Source of the DNA: Glandiceps talaboti
Taxonomy: Eukaryota > Hemichordata > Enteropneusta > Spengelidae
DNA: 64,000 nt
Assembly: GCF_964340395.1 (NCBI RefSeq)
Contig: NC_135569.1
Span: 18,336,457-18,400,456 of the forward strand
Reading direction: 5' to 3'
Positions 21,818 through 35,400 of the stretch are shown piece by piece (the first letter of the stretch is position 1; each line of letters begins with the position of its first letter). Under the pieces are notes generated by a model, which saw only the letters and a list, made by a program, of their open reading frames with translations, did not search any database and was not told where the DNA came from. Position numbers and translations under genes: made by a program.

Positions 21818-24800
21818 CATCACGTGTACAATGAGATGGTCTGTGGGCAGTGCACATCACATGTACATTGAGATGGTCTCTGGGCAGTGTAATCACATGT
21901 ATAATGAGATGGTCTGTGGGCAGTGTCATCACATGTATAATGAGATGGTCTGTGGGCAGTGTTATCACATGTATATTGAGATGGTCTCTGGGCAGTGTCA
22001 TCACATGTATATTGAGATGGTCTGTGGGCAGTGTCATCACATGTATAATGAGATGGTCTGTGGGCAGTGTCATCACATGTATAATGAGATGGTCTGTGGG
22101 CAGTGTCATCACATGTATAATGAGATGGTCTGTGGGCAGTGTTATCACATGTATATTGAGATGGTCTGTGGGCAGTGTCATCACATGTATAATGAGATGG
22201 TCTGTGGGCAGTGTCATCACATGTATAATGAGATGGTCTGTGGGCAGTGTCATCACATGTATATTGAGATGGTCTGTGGGCAGTGTCATCACATGTATAA
22301 TGAGATGGTCTCTGGGCAGTGTCATCACATGTATAATGAGATGGTCTCTGGGCAGTGTCATCACATGTATAATGACATGGTCTGTGGGCAGTGTCATCAC
22401 ATGTATAATGAGATGGTCTGTGGGCAGTGTCATCACATGTATAATGAGATGGTCTGTGGGCAGTGTCATCACATGTATATTGAGATGGTCTGTGGGCAGT
22501 GTCATCACATGTATATTGAGATGGTCTGTGGGCAGTGTCATCACATGTATATTGAGATGGTCTCTGGGCAGTGTCATCACATGTATAATGAGATGGTCTC
22601 TGGGCAGTGTCATCACATGTATAATGAGATGGTCTCTGGGCAGTGTCATCACATGTATAATGAGATGGTCTGTGGGCAGTGTCATCACGTATAATGAGAT
22701 GGTCTGTGGGCAGTGTCATCACATGTATAATGAGATGGTCTGTGGGCAGTGTCATCACATGTATATTGAGATGGTCTCTGGGCAGTGTCATCACATGTAT
22801 AATGAGATGGTCTGTGGGCAGTGTCATCACATGTATATTGAGATGGTCTGTGGGCAGTGTCATCACATGTATAATGAGATGGTCTGTGGGCAGTGTCATC
22901 ACATGTATATTGAGATGGTCTGTGGGCAGTGTCATCACATGTATATTGAGATGGTCTCTGGGCAGTGTCATCACATGTATATTGAGATGGTCTGTGGGCA
23001 GTGTTATCACATGTATATTGAGATGGTCTGTGGGCAGTGTCATCACATGTATATTGAGATGGTCTCTGGGCAGTGTTATCACATGTATATTGAGATGGTC
23101 TGTGGGCAGTGTCATCACATGTATATTGAGATGGTCTGTGGGCAGTGTCATCACATGTATAATGAGATGGTCTGTGGGCAGTGTTATCACATGTATATTG
23201 AGATGGTCTGTGGGCAGTGTCATCACATGTATATTGAGATGGTCTCTGGGCAGTGTCATCACATGTACATTGAGATGGTCTGTGGGCAGTGTCATCACAT
23301 GTACATTGAGATGGTCTGTGGGCAGTGTCATCACATGTATATTGAGATGGTCTGTGGGCAGTGTCATCACATGTATAATGAGATGGTCTGTGGGCAGTGT
23401 CATCACATGTGTAATGAGATGGTCTGTGGGCATTGTCATCACATGTATATTGAGATGGTCTGTGGGCAGTGTCATCACATGTATATTGAGATGGTCTGTG
23501 GGCAGTGTCATCACATGTATATTGAGATGGTCTGTGGGCAGTGTCATCACATGTATATTGAGATGGTCTGTGGGCAGTGTCATCACATGTATATTGAGAT
23601 GATCTGTGGGCAGTGTCATCACATGTATATTGAGATGGTCTGTGGGCAGTGTCATCACATGTATAATGAGATGGTCTGTGGGCAGTGTCATCACATGTAT
23701 AATGAGATGGTCTCTGGGCAGTGTCATCACATGTATATTGAGATGGTCTCTGGGCAGTGTCATCACATGTAAATTGAGATGGTCTGTGGGCAGTGTCATC
23801 ACATGTATATTGAGGTTGTCTGTGGGCAGTGTCATCACATGTATATTGAGATGGTCTGTGGGCAGTGTCATCACGTATAATGACATGGTCTCTGGGCAGT
23901 GTCATCACATGTATAATGACATGGTCTCTGGGCAGTGTCATCACATGTATATTGAGATGGTCTGTGGGCAGTGTCATCACATGTAAATTGAGATGGTCTC
24001 TGGGCAGTGTCATCACATGTAAATTGAGATGGTCTCTGGGCAGTGTCATCACATGTGTATTGAGATGGTCTGTGGGCAGTGTCATCACATGTATATTGAG
24101 ATGGTCTGTGGGCAGTGTCATCACATGTATATTGAGATGGTCTGTGGGCAGTGTCATCACATGTATAATGAGATGGTCTGTGGGCAGTGTCATCACATGT
24201 ATAATGAGATGGTCTCTGGGCAGTGTCATCACATGTATATTGAGATGGTCTGTGGGCAGTGTCATCACATGTATATTGAGATGGTCTGTGGGCAGTGTCA
24301 TCACATGTATAATGAGATGGTCTGTGGGCAGTGTCATCACATGTATAATGAGATGGTCTGTGGGCAGTGTCATCACATGTATAATGAGATGGTCTGTGGG
24401 CAGTGTCATCACATGTATAATGAGATGGTCTGTGGGCAGTGTCATCACATGTATATTGAGATGGTCTGTGGGCAGTGTCATCACATGTATAATGAGATGG
24501 TCTCTGGGCAGTGTCATCACATGTATATTGAGATGGTCTCTGGGCAGTGTCATCACATGTAAATTGAGATGGTCTGTGGGCAGTGTCATCACATGTATAT
24601 TGAGGTTGTCTGTGGGCAGTGTCATCACATGTATATTGAGATGGTCTGTGGGCAGTGTCATCACGTATAATGACATGGTCTCTGGGCAGTGTCATCACAT
24701 GTATAATGACATGGTCTGTGGGCAGTGTCATCACATGTATATTGAGATGGTCTGTGGGCAGTGTCATCACATGTAAATTGAGATGGTCTCTGGGCAGTGT

Positions 24801-27800
24801 CATCACATGTAAATTGAGATGGTCTCTGGGCAGTGTCATCACATGTGTATTGAGATGGTCTGTGGGCAGTGTCATCACATGTATATTGAGATGGTCTGTG
24901 GGCAGTGTCATCACATGTATATTGAGATGGTCTGTGGGCAGTGTCATCACATGTATAATGAGATGGTCTGTGGGCAGTGTCATCACATGTATAATGAGAT
25001 GGTCTCTGGGCAGTGTCATCACATGTATATTGAGATGGTCTGTGGGCAGTGTCATCACATGTATATTGAGATGGTCTGTGGGCAGTGTCATCACATGTAT
25101 AATGAGATGGTCTGTGGGCAGTGTCATCACATGTATAATGAGATGGTCTGTGGGCAGTGTCATCACATGTATAATGAGATGGTCTGTGGACAGTGTCATC
25201 ACATGTATAATGAGATGGTCTGTGGGCAGTGTCATCACATGTATATTGAGATGGTCTGTGGGCAGTGTCATCACATGTATAATGAGATGGTCTGTGGGCA
25301 GTGTCATCACATGTATATTGAGATGGTCTGTGGGCAGTGTCATCACATGTATATTGAGATGGTCTGTGGGCAGTGTCATCACATGTATAATGAGATGGTC
25401 TCTGGGCAGTGTCATCACATGTACATTGAGATGGTCTGTGGGCAGTGTCATCACATGTATAATGAGATGGTCTGTGGGCAGTGTCATCACATGTATAATG
25501 AGATGGTCTGTGGGCAGTGTCATCACATGTACAATGAGGTTGTCTGTGGGCAGTGTCATCACATGTATATTGAGATGGTCTGTGGGCAGTGTCATCACAT
25601 GTATAATGAGATGGTCTCTGGGCAGTGTCATCACATGTATATTGAGATGGTCTGTGGGCAGTGTCATCACATGTATAATGAGATGGTCTGTGGGCAGTGT
25701 CATCACATGTATAATGAGATGGTGTGTGGGCAGTGTCATCACATGTATATTGAGATGGTCTCTGGGCAGTGTTATCACATGTATAATGAGATGGTCTGTG
25801 GGCAGTGTCATCACATGTATAATGAGATGGTCTGTGGGCAGTGTCATCACATGTATAATGAGATGGTCTGTGGGCAGTGTCATCACATGTACAATGAGAT
25901 GGTCTCTGGGCAGTGTCATCACATGTATAATGACATGGTCTGTGGGCAGTGTCATCACATGTATAATGAGATGGTCTGTGGGCAGTGTCATCACATGTAT
26001 ATTGAGATGGTCTGTGGGCAGTGTCATCACATGTATATTGAGATGGTCTCTGGGCAGTGTCATCACATGTATATTGAGATGGTCTGTGGGCAGTGTCATC
26101 ACATGTATATTGAGGTTGTCTGTGGGCAGTGTCATCACATGTATAATGAGATGGTCTGTGGGCAGTGTCATCACATGTATATTGAGATGGTCTGTGGGCA
26201 GTGTCATCACATGTATAATGAGATGGTCTGTGAGCAGTGTCATCACATGTATATTGAGATGGTCTGTGGGCAGTGTCATCACATGTATAATGAGATGGTC
26301 TCTGGGCAGTGTCATCACATGTATAATGAGATGGTGTGTGGGCAGTGTCATCACATGTATATTGAGATGGTCTCTGGGCAGTGTCATCACATGTATAATG
26401 AGATGGTCTGTGGGCAGTGTCATCACATGTATATTGAGATGGTCTCTGGGCAGTGTCATCACATGTATATTGACATGGTCTGTGGGCAGTGTCATCACAT
26501 GTATAATGAGATGGTCTCTGGGCAGTGTCATCACATGTATAATGACATGGTCTGTGGGCAGTGTCATCACATGTATAATGAGATGGTCTCTGGGCAGTGT
26601 CATCACATGTATAATGAGATGGTCTCTGGGCAGTGTCATCACATGTGTATTGAGATGGTCTGTGGGCAGTGTCATCACATGTATATTGAGATGGTCTGTG
26701 GGCAGTGTCATCACATGTATATTGAGATGGTCTGTGGGCAGTGTCATCACATGTATAATGAGATGGTCTCTGGGCAGTGTCATCACATGTATAATGAGAT
26801 GGTCTGTGGGCAGTGTCATCACATGTATATTGAGATGGTCTGTGGGCAGTGTCATCACATGTATATTGAGATGGTCTGTGGGCAGTGTCATCACATGTAT
26901 AATGAGATGGTCTCTGGGCAGTGTCATCACATGTATATTGAGATGGTCTGTGGGCAGTGTCATCACATGTATAATGAGATGGTCTCTGGGCAGTGTCATC
27001 ACATGTATAATGACATGGTCTGTGGGCAGTGTCATCACATGTACATTGAGATGGTCTGTGGGCAGTGTCATCACATGTATATTGAGATGGTCTGTGGGCA
27101 GTGTCATCACATGTAAATTGAGATGGTCTGTGGGCAGTGTCATCACATGTATATTGAGATGGTCTGTGGGCAGTGTCATCACATGTAAATTGAGATGGTC
27201 TGTGGACAGTGTCATCACATGTATATTGAGATGGTCTGTGGGCAGTGTCATCACATGTATAATGAGATGGTCTGTGGGCAGTGTCATCACATGTATATTG
27301 AGATGGTCTGTGGGCAGTGTCATCACATGTGTATTGAGATGGTCTGTGGGCAGTGTCATCACATGGATATTGAGATGGTCTCTGGGCAGTGTCATCACAT
27401 GTATAATGACATGGTCTGTGGGCAGTGTTATCACATGTATATTGAGATGGTCTCTGGGCAGTGTCATCACATGTATATTGAGATGGTCTCTGGGCAGTGT
27501 CATCACATGTATAATGACATGGTCTGTGGGCAGTGTCATCACATGTATATTGAGATGGTCTGTGGGCAGTGTCATCACATGTATATTGAGATGGTCTGTG
27601 GGCAGTGTCATCACATGTATAATGAGATGGTCTCTGGGCAGTGTCATCACATGTATATTGAGATGGTCTCTGGGCAGTGTCATCACATGTATATTGAGAT
27701 GGTCTCTGGGCAGTGTCATCACATGTATATTGAGATGGTCTCTGGGCAGTGTCATCACATGTATAATGACATGGTCTGTGGGCAGTGTTATCACATGTAT

Positions 27801-28869
27801 ATTGAGATGGTCTCTGGGCAGTGTCATCACATGTATATTGAGATGGTCTCTGGGCAGTGTCATCACATGTATAATGAGATGGTCTGTGGGCAGTGTCATC
27901 ACATGTATATTGAGGTTGTCTGTGGGCAGTGTCATCACATGTATAATGAGATGGTCTGTGGGCAGTGTCATCACATGTATAATGAGATGGTCTGTGGGCA
28001 GTGTCATCACATGTATAATGAGATGGTCTGTGGGCAGTGTCATCACATGTACATTGAGATGGTCTGTGGGCAGTGTCATCACATGTATATTGAGATGGTC
28101 TGTGGGCAGTGTCATCACATGTATAATGAGATGGTCTGTGGGCAGTGTTATCACATGTACAATGAGATGGTCTGTGGGCAGTGTCATCACATGTATAATG
28201 AGATGGTCTGTGGGCAGTGTCATCACATGTATATTGAGATGGTCTCTGGGCAGTGTCATCACATGTATAATGAGATGGTCTCTGGGCAGTGTTATCACAT
28301 GTATATTGAGATGGTCTGTGGGCAGTGTCATCACATGTATATTGAGATGGTCTGTGGGCAGTGTCATCACATGTATATTGAGATGGTCTGTGAGCAGTGT
28401 CATCACATGTATAATGAGATGGTCTGTGGGCAGTGTCATCACATGTAAATTGAGATGGTCTGTGGGCAGTGTCATCACATGTATATTGAGATGGTCTGTG
28501 GGCAGTGTCATCACATGTATATTGAGATGGTCTGTGGGCAGTGTCATCACATGTATATTGAGATGGTCTGTGGGCAGTGTCATCACATGTATAATGAGAT
28601 GGTCTGTGGGCAGTGTCATCACATGTATATTGAGATGGTCTCTGGGCAGTGTCATCACATGTATATTGAGATGGTCTGTGGGCAGTGTTATCACATGTAC
28701 ATTGAGATGGTCTCTGGGCAGTGTCATCACATGTATAATGAGATGGTCTGTGGGCAGTGTCATCACATGTATAATGAGATGGTCTGTGGGCAGTGTCATC
28801 ACATGTATAATGACATGGTCTGTGGGCAGTGTCATCACATGTATAATGAGATGGTCTGTGGGCAGTGCA
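21818..28869. repeat. 36-bp satellite array, about 196 copies (7.05 kb)
   Basis: The unit is GAGATGGTCTGTGGGCAGTG followed by TCATCACATGTATAAT. Main variants are TCTGTGGG/TCTCTGGG, TATAAT/TATATT/TAAATT/TACATT and GAGATG/GACATG. Since 36 is divisible by three, both strands stay open for up to 1667 codons. These frames encode only a 12-residue repeat, have no start context, and are broken by 34-bp units at about 22688, 23874 and 24664. I do not call them genes. Confidence 0.97.
23081..24660. repeat. 790-bp higher-order duplication inside the 36-bp satellite
   Basis: The junction TCACGTATAATGACATGG occurs at 23871 and 24661, 790 bp apart (21 units of 36 plus one of 34). Sequences after the two junctions share the same order of variants (TAAATT, then GTGTATT, then ATATT units). 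Exact limits of the copies are approximate. Confidence 0.75.
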
Positions 28870-28917
28870 CCCAATTACAACATGCGAGAGTGCACTGCCC
28901 AGACACCATTTCAATAT
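28866..28917. repeat. Inverted satellite unit at the right edge of the 36-bp array
   Basis: The last direct unit ends GGGCAGTGCA (28860-28869). After 21 bp, 28891-28916 reads TGCACTGCCCAGACACCATT then TCAATA, the reverse complement of the unit core TATTGAAATGGTGTCTGGGC. The first unit of the array (21846-21856) also has the CAGTGCAC form instead of CAGTGTCA. Confidence 0.85.
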
Positions 28918-29250
28918 ATAGTTAAATGTGTCATGGATATCTGTTGTGTTTTAGATTGTCAGCTCAGAGAAGGACCTTAGTTTAGCCTTTAAGTAACATG
29001 GGTGACAAGGGTTCCATCTTCAAATGTATTCGTCTTCCACTTATTACTCAAGCAGCAGGATTTATGAGTTCAACAAAATTTATTCCTTTATCCTGAAAAT
29101 TTACAAACATGTATATCTGACAGCAAAACAACTGTTTTATTCAGAGTGGCTTCAAAATTTAGAAGCTACCACTGTACCAGTATAATATGTAAACTATATA
29201 AATTTAACAAACAACTTAATGAGAAGGAACAAATCTGAAAGACAAATTTG
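28918..29250. other. Spacer between arrays
   Basis: No exon or RNA is recognised. AATAAA motifs on the minus strand at 29079-29084 and 29136-29141 are possible distal poly(A) signals of the PRDM gene, but nearer candidates exist. Confidence 0.35.
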
Positions 29251-29251
29251 A

Positions 29252-29770
29252 CACTGCATATTGGTGTACACAGATCTACAAGTTTTGTTTTGATCCTGTA
29301 CACTACATATTGGTGTACACAGATCTACAAGTTTTGTTGTGATACAGCATACTACATATTGGTGCACACAGATCTACAAGTTTTGTTGTGATACTGCATA
29401 CTACATATTGGTGTACACAGATCTACAAGTTTTGTTGTGATACTGCATACTACATATTGGTGTACACAGATCTACAAGTTTTGTTGTGATACTGTATACT
29501 ACATAATGGTGTACACAGATCTACAAGTTTTGTTGTGATACTGTATACTACATATTGGTGTACACAGATCTACAAGTTTTGTTTTGATCCTGTATACTAC
29601 ATATTGGTGTACACAGATCTACAAGTTTTGTTGTGATACTGCATACTACATATTGGTGTACACAGATCTACAAGTTTTGTTGTGATACTGTATACTACAT
29701 ATTGGTGCACACAGATCTACAAGTTTTGTTGTGATACTGTATACTACATATTGGTGTACACAGATCTACA
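29252..29770. repeat. 49-bp minisatellite, about 10.5 copies
   Basis: The unit is TGATACTGCATACTACATAT, TGGTGTACACAGATCTACAA and GTTTTGTTG. A few copies have TTGATCCTG instead of GTGATACTG. Confidence 0.95.
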
Positions 29771-31040
29771 AATCATGTTAAGATAATATCCAATTTACAT
29801 TTTGTTCCAAACAAAAACTTAAAAATTGTACCTGAAATTTTCAACTGCCCAATGATAGTGCCCAAATGTAAGTGGCTTCCTTCACTCCACATTGCAAGTG
29901 TATTGTTTATATCGAACAGACATGGAGTGCGATACAATTTTCCAGGCACCTTAATATCATTACTAGCTAAAGCCCATACGCTCATGCAAGGTAGATGCAT
30001 TTGTGACCTCACAATGATATTGTAGATACAGGGTTAACTCTAGATATGGATGGGGGTTAGTTATTCTGGCTAATGAATGGTTAGCCAAAAATGAAAGTCA
30101 CTAGTCCATGGTGGCAGGGATGGGTGGGGGTGGGGCTGTTGGGTTCAGAAGTTGATGATTTTAGAATTGAAATGGCTGTATTTGGTGACCCTTTTAGGTC
30201 ACCATTATGCTAAAATCATGAAATATTTAAGTTGATATGTGTGGACTTTCTGTTAGCAAAAATACAATTATTGCCATTATATTTGTATAATTAGAATGAG
30301 ACTGTTGTTCACAGTTCTATATTGTAACCCTTGTCTAAATCCTCTCTAAACTCAAAATCTTTGCACACTGATTTTTTTCAATCACAGTTTTAGATTAGTT
30401 TTCTCAGAAAAGCTAAAATTGTTTCAAACTAAATATCAAAAGACGAGTACAGTTTCAAAACTCTAAAAAGTTGCATATATACGTAAACATAGTGACATAC
30501 GCATCGCATCTGAACAAAATATCATAATACATAAGACTTGCTATACCTTACTGTTGAGGACTCCAAAACCTTGCGATAGTTTGTGATGTCACAACCTGCC
30601 CTTTTGGAAAATACATGTTTTAATTGCTGCACGATGTATGATGTCAAACTACTAATTTAAACTGTTTTCAGAGTAAAATTGAACAGAAAACTAATGATCG
30701 GACACAACGTCACCAAGGTATATGAGGCTGTTACATTTTTATGACGACGTTGAAGAATGCTAGTCGAAAGTCTACAGCATCATGTTTGGCATGTAATTCA
30801 CACATTACCAATATCAATATCAGTTCACACTTCATCTTTGTAAATAGTTGAGTATATAACGGTGACCTCTGAGATAACTCCTAAGCAGTGAATAATTTTG
30901 GAACATTTGCTAGTTGGTCACTCGTTGAGGAATGGTGTGATTCAAAATTTAGAGTCACTAGTTTGGCTAAAATAGTGTAAGTCTGAGTTGCCAGTCATAG
31001 AACATGCATGCGTAGTCATTGTGCTACAATGCATCCTTGG
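29771..31040. other. Convergent intergenic spacer
   Basis: About 1.3 kb of AT-rich sequence between the last minisatellite and the predicted 3' end of the PRDM gene. A 79-codon frame on the minus strand (29773-30012) has no recognisable features and is not called. Confidence 0.45.
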
Positions 31041-31056
31041 ATAAAACCACCAATTT

Positions 31057-31062
31057 TTTATT
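31057..31062 (-). terminator. Candidate poly(A) signal of the PRDM gene
   Basis: AATAAA on the minus strand, about 600 nt after the stop codon. It is the first such hexamer I noted downstream of the stop; the true site is not proven. Confidence 0.35.
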
Positions 31063-31655
31063 GCATAGTGTATAGGACGCGCATACATACTAGTCATTGA
31101 GCTGCTATATGGCCGCTGTATGAGCTATCAAGAGCACATGTCCATCACCTTACAGACAATGTTCTGAAAACAAGGTCAATCTGTTGACAAAGACGTGTGC
31201 AGTTGAAAATTCCAGGCAAAATTTCAAGTTTGTGTTTGGAACAAAAGTATGTTCAATACTATGGTTTACCATTTCACTTGAAGATCATATTAAGATGTTG
31301 AAACAATGTAAGTGATGTACTAACACAACTTAACAGTACATAGTTTTGTCAGTACTGTGCAGAGTCAATTTTAGGTCAAATTTTGGTGTGGGACGGGGTT
31401 GGGGTAAAACAGCTGTGTAAACCCCTAAACTAAAGACAACCTAATGTACCACTGGCACACAGCATTTTCTTGTATGCCCCAACATTTGCCATTACTCAAT
31501 CTATGTCATGTGGAGTGACACAAGAAAACTGTCTTTCATCATTTTGATGACAACACTTTTTTTGACTTTTGTTAGGTGCACACTGGTAGTTTAGACACTA
31601 CAAATAATAAGCACACACAAAATGTCTGAGTGTCTACTTGATAGGTTTGCTGTTT

Positions 31656-32489
31656 TCACACTTGCATGTAATTTTGAGTGATCTCATCCAGATCCACAGT
31701 TTGTAATGCCTCATTATTCTGCTCAGCTTCTGTTCCTTCAATCATTTGCTGTTCTTGCTGAACTGCTTGTGTTGCTGCAACTGCTGCAGCTTCTGCCTGA
31801 GCTAGCAACTGCTGTGCTGCTTCTACTTCAGCCTGCTGCTGCTGTTCGTCGGTGTAGTCAACATTTTGTTGTTGCTGATCTGTGTACTGAACTTGTGCTT
31901 CTGTCACATACTCCACTCCATGTTGCTGTTCAACATACTCTACACTCTGTTGTTGCTGTCCCGAGTATTCAACGCCAACTTGAACAGCAGTGACATCTTG
32001 CTCTGTAAACTGCCGTGATTGTTCTACAGCTTCCTGTACAACTTGTTGGTTTTGTACTTGAACATACTCAGTAGTTGTTGCATTGGTTTGCTGCTCAACA
32101 AACTGACCATCAGTGACAACTTGAACAACCCTAGTTCCAGTATTTGATGGTTGAATGACATTGGTCACAACTGACTGTACACTTTCTGGTGGTAATTGCT
32201 GCATCACTGCTGCAATGGGTTGGCCTGCACTTGTCACTACTTGTACAATATTGCCTGCAGCATCACTACCAACATGTTGTATAATACCTGCTGCCACTTC
32301 ACTTGATATTGGTATGTGTGTTCCCTCTACAATGTGGACATGGCCAGCTTCAACCATAGCTCCTTCCAATGCAGCTACAGCTTCAGCACTCAGAGCAGCC
32401 TCAGGATTGTTTAGACTTGGGTCAGGTTCAATCACTACTTTAACATTCTGACCCTGGATTCGAACTGCCTTTTCCATTGGCCAAGGAAC
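31656..32489 (-). CDS. PRDM gene last coding exon: Gln/Val/Ala-rich C-terminal tail
   Basis: 277 codons plus stop, acceptor ATATCTAG, frame entered at a codon boundary (VPWPMEKAV...). The first half is rich in Val, Ile, Gln and Ala (for example VVQVVTSAGQPIAAVMQQ), like Gln/hydrophobic activation regions of several transcription factors. The second half has repeated YxxQQQ motifs and a predicted helix of Ala, Glu and Gln (QQLLAQAEAAAVAATQAV). No zinc finger. An activation role is inference from composition. Confidence 0.88.
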   Translation of the reverse strand, partial: VPWPMEKAVRIQGQNVKVVIEPDPSLNNPEAALSAEAVAALEGAMVEAGHVHIVEGTHIPISSEVAAGIIQHVGSDAAGNIVQVVTSAGQPIAAVMQQLPPESVQSVVTNVIQPSNTGTRVVQVVTDGQFVEQQTNATTTEYVQVQNQQVVQEAVEQSRQFTEQDVTAVQVGVEYSGQQQQSVEYVEQQHGVEYVTEAQVQYTDQQQQNVDYTDEQQQQAEVEAAQQLLAQAEAAAVAATQAVQQEQQMIEGTEAEQNNEALQTVDLDEITQNYMQV

Positions 32490-35400
32490 CTAGATATAGT
32501 TAAGATTAACAGAGAGTACAGAATATTAGAATTGTAAAGTTACCAATGTACCCCCTCCCCAACCCCACACTTTGTATAAATTGTAATGGGAATTTTACCC
32601 AGAATATAAAGGTAAGGATCAAATTATTATAAAGATCATGTCTGATGATATAGAGACATATACTTTGACTTGTCTGGCTCTTTTTGTTGATGAGGTTTAG
32701 TAAAAAAAATGGAAATGTAGACTGTACACCAAATATAACCGTCACTCAATAAAAAAAGATATAAAAATAGACAATATATGTCCCTTGTTGTGTATCAAGC
32801 TGAAACAAGCTCTATTTACATGACAGTCAGATCCCATTTCAGTTTCAAATTAAATCTATGGTACATAAAATATTTCTGTTGACTTATGTGTTGTGCGATG
32901 ACACATATATGTGTCCATGTACATGTTTAACTGGTGTACGTAATATATGTGTCCATGTACATGCATAACTGGTGTTCGTAATATATATGTGTTCATGTAC
33001 ATCCATAACTGGTGTATGTAATATATATGTGTTCATGTACATGCATAACTGGTGTACGTAATATATATGTGTTCATGTACATACATAACTGGTGTATGTA
33101 ATATATATGTGTCCATGTACATGCATAACTGGTGTACGTAATATATATGTGTTCATGTACATACATAACTGGTGTATGTAATATATATGTGTCCATGTAC
33201 ATGAATAACTAGTGTACGTAATATATAATTGTGTTCATGTACATGCATAACTGGTGTACGTAATATATATGTGTTCATGTACATGCATAACTAGTGTATG
33301 TAATATATATGTGTTCATGTACATGCATAACTGGTGTACGTAATATATATGTGTCCATGTACATGCATAACTGGTGTACGTAATATCAGTGTTCTCCACG
33401 AGGGGTTTTTGAGGGGCGCACCGCCCCTTTGTTTGCGTTCAGCGCCCCTTTGTTTTGACGTGAACGTCATCAATTATCAACTTGAATGAAAGCTCTTACA
33501 GCCAACAAGATTTAAGTCATGTCTGCAACAGCTAGACATTTTGGGTGTTTTATGTGTGGCCACTTTCTTTCAGGTATTGTTTACAAGACATCCACTGCAA
33601 TGAATGAATGAATGAATGGCAATCATCATGTCATGCAATGATTCATAAATAGGCTGATCATTCATTGTTATTTCATGATTCATTCATACCTTGATAGTGA
33701 CAGTCTCCTCTATTGGTGGTCCCATATCCAACTCTTCACCCTTGGCATGATGTTTCTTCTCATGACCTCTCAAATAGTCACTCCTTGTAAAAGAATTACC
33801 ACAGAATTTACATCTGTATAGCTTTGCTCCTGAAAAGAAATGGTAAGAAAATTTAAAATTGATACCCTGATCAGACACACACAGTTGGTGATGCACTGGT
33901 CGCCATTCTTTATTACAAATAGTTTATCAGTTTGTGTTAGAGGGGTGAATGTACCACTGGTGGCCATTATTTATTACAAATAGTTTATCAGTTTGTGTTA
34001 GAGGGGTGAATGTACCACTGGTCGCCATTCTTTATTACAAATAGTTTATCAGTTTGTGTTAGAGGGGTGAATGTACCACTGGTGGCCATTATTTATTACA
34101 AATATTTATCTCTAAAACAATCAGTATTGACTATAATCATTAATTTGAAAGTTTGATTTCAAAACATGCTATTACATTGTGTTTATTGTACAGGTCTATG
34201 GATAATGGTATAAGATGTATTACCTGTATGATAAATCAAGTGTCTTTTGTAATCAATAACTGCAATAAACCGTTTGTTACAGCCAGGTTTAGGACAAATA
34301 TAAGGGGCTTCTCCCTTGTGGCGGCGTTCATGATAGGACCTAGAGCTGCGTCGGCTGAAAGTTGCTGGACAAAAACGACACTGTAACTTGATTTTACCAG
34401 CTGAAAATAAACATATTTCAAGGAATGAATTCACTATTTCACGAAAATAAATTGTCACATGATGTGATGTATCTATTGTAAAATAACATCTTATTCATGG
34501 AAAACCTAGGACCTGTAACACTTTACCAATTGCACTACATGTAAAGTTGACTGGTAATGAGTAATTCAGTCTCTCAGCTCAATAACCAGTCTCTTGGTCA
34601 TTGTCTGACTAACCAGTCTCTTGGCCATTGTCTGACTAACCAGTCTCTTGGCCATTGTCTGACTAACCAGTCTCTTGGCCATTGTCTGACTAACCAGTCT
34701 CTTGGTCAATGTCTGACTAACCAGTCTCTTGGTCATTGTCTGTCTAACCAGTCTCTTGGTCATTGTCTGTCTAACCAGTCTCTTGGTCATTGTCTGTCTA
34801 ACCAGTCTCTTGGTCATTGTCTGTCTAACCAGTCTCTTGGTCATTGTCTGACTGACCAGTCTCTTGGTCATTGTCTGACTAACCAGTCTCTTGGTCAATG
34901 TCTGACTAACCAGTCTCTTGGCCATTGTCTGTCTAACCAGTCTCTTGGTCACTGTCTGTCTAACCAGTCTCTTGGTCATTGTCTGACTAACCAGTCTCTT
35001 GGTCATTGTCTGTCTAACCAGTCTCTTGGTCATTGTCTGACTAACCAGTCTCTTGGTCATTGTCTGACTAACCAGTCTCTTGGTCACTGTCTGTCTAACC
35101 AGTCTCTTGGTCATTGTCTGTCTAACCAGTCTCTTGGTCATTGTCTGACTAACCAGTCTCTTGGTCATTGTCTGACTAACCAGTCTCTTGGTCATTGTCT
35201 GACTAACCAGTCTCTTGGCCATTGTCTGACTAACCAGTCTCTTGGTCAATGTCTGTCTAACCAGTCTCTTGGTCATTGTCTGACTAACCAGTCTCTTGGT
35301 CATTGTCTGTCTAACCAGTCTCTTGGTCATTGTCTGTCTAACCAGTCTCTTGGTCATTGTCTGTCTAACCAGTCTCTTGGTCATTGTCTGACTGACCAGT

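Noticed and set aside
23871-28980. Very long open frames on both strands (up to 1667 codons)
   Set aside because: They are made only of a 12-residue repeat from the 36-bp satellite. Openness in several frames on both strands at once follows from a unit length divisible by three without stops, and no splice or start context supports coding.
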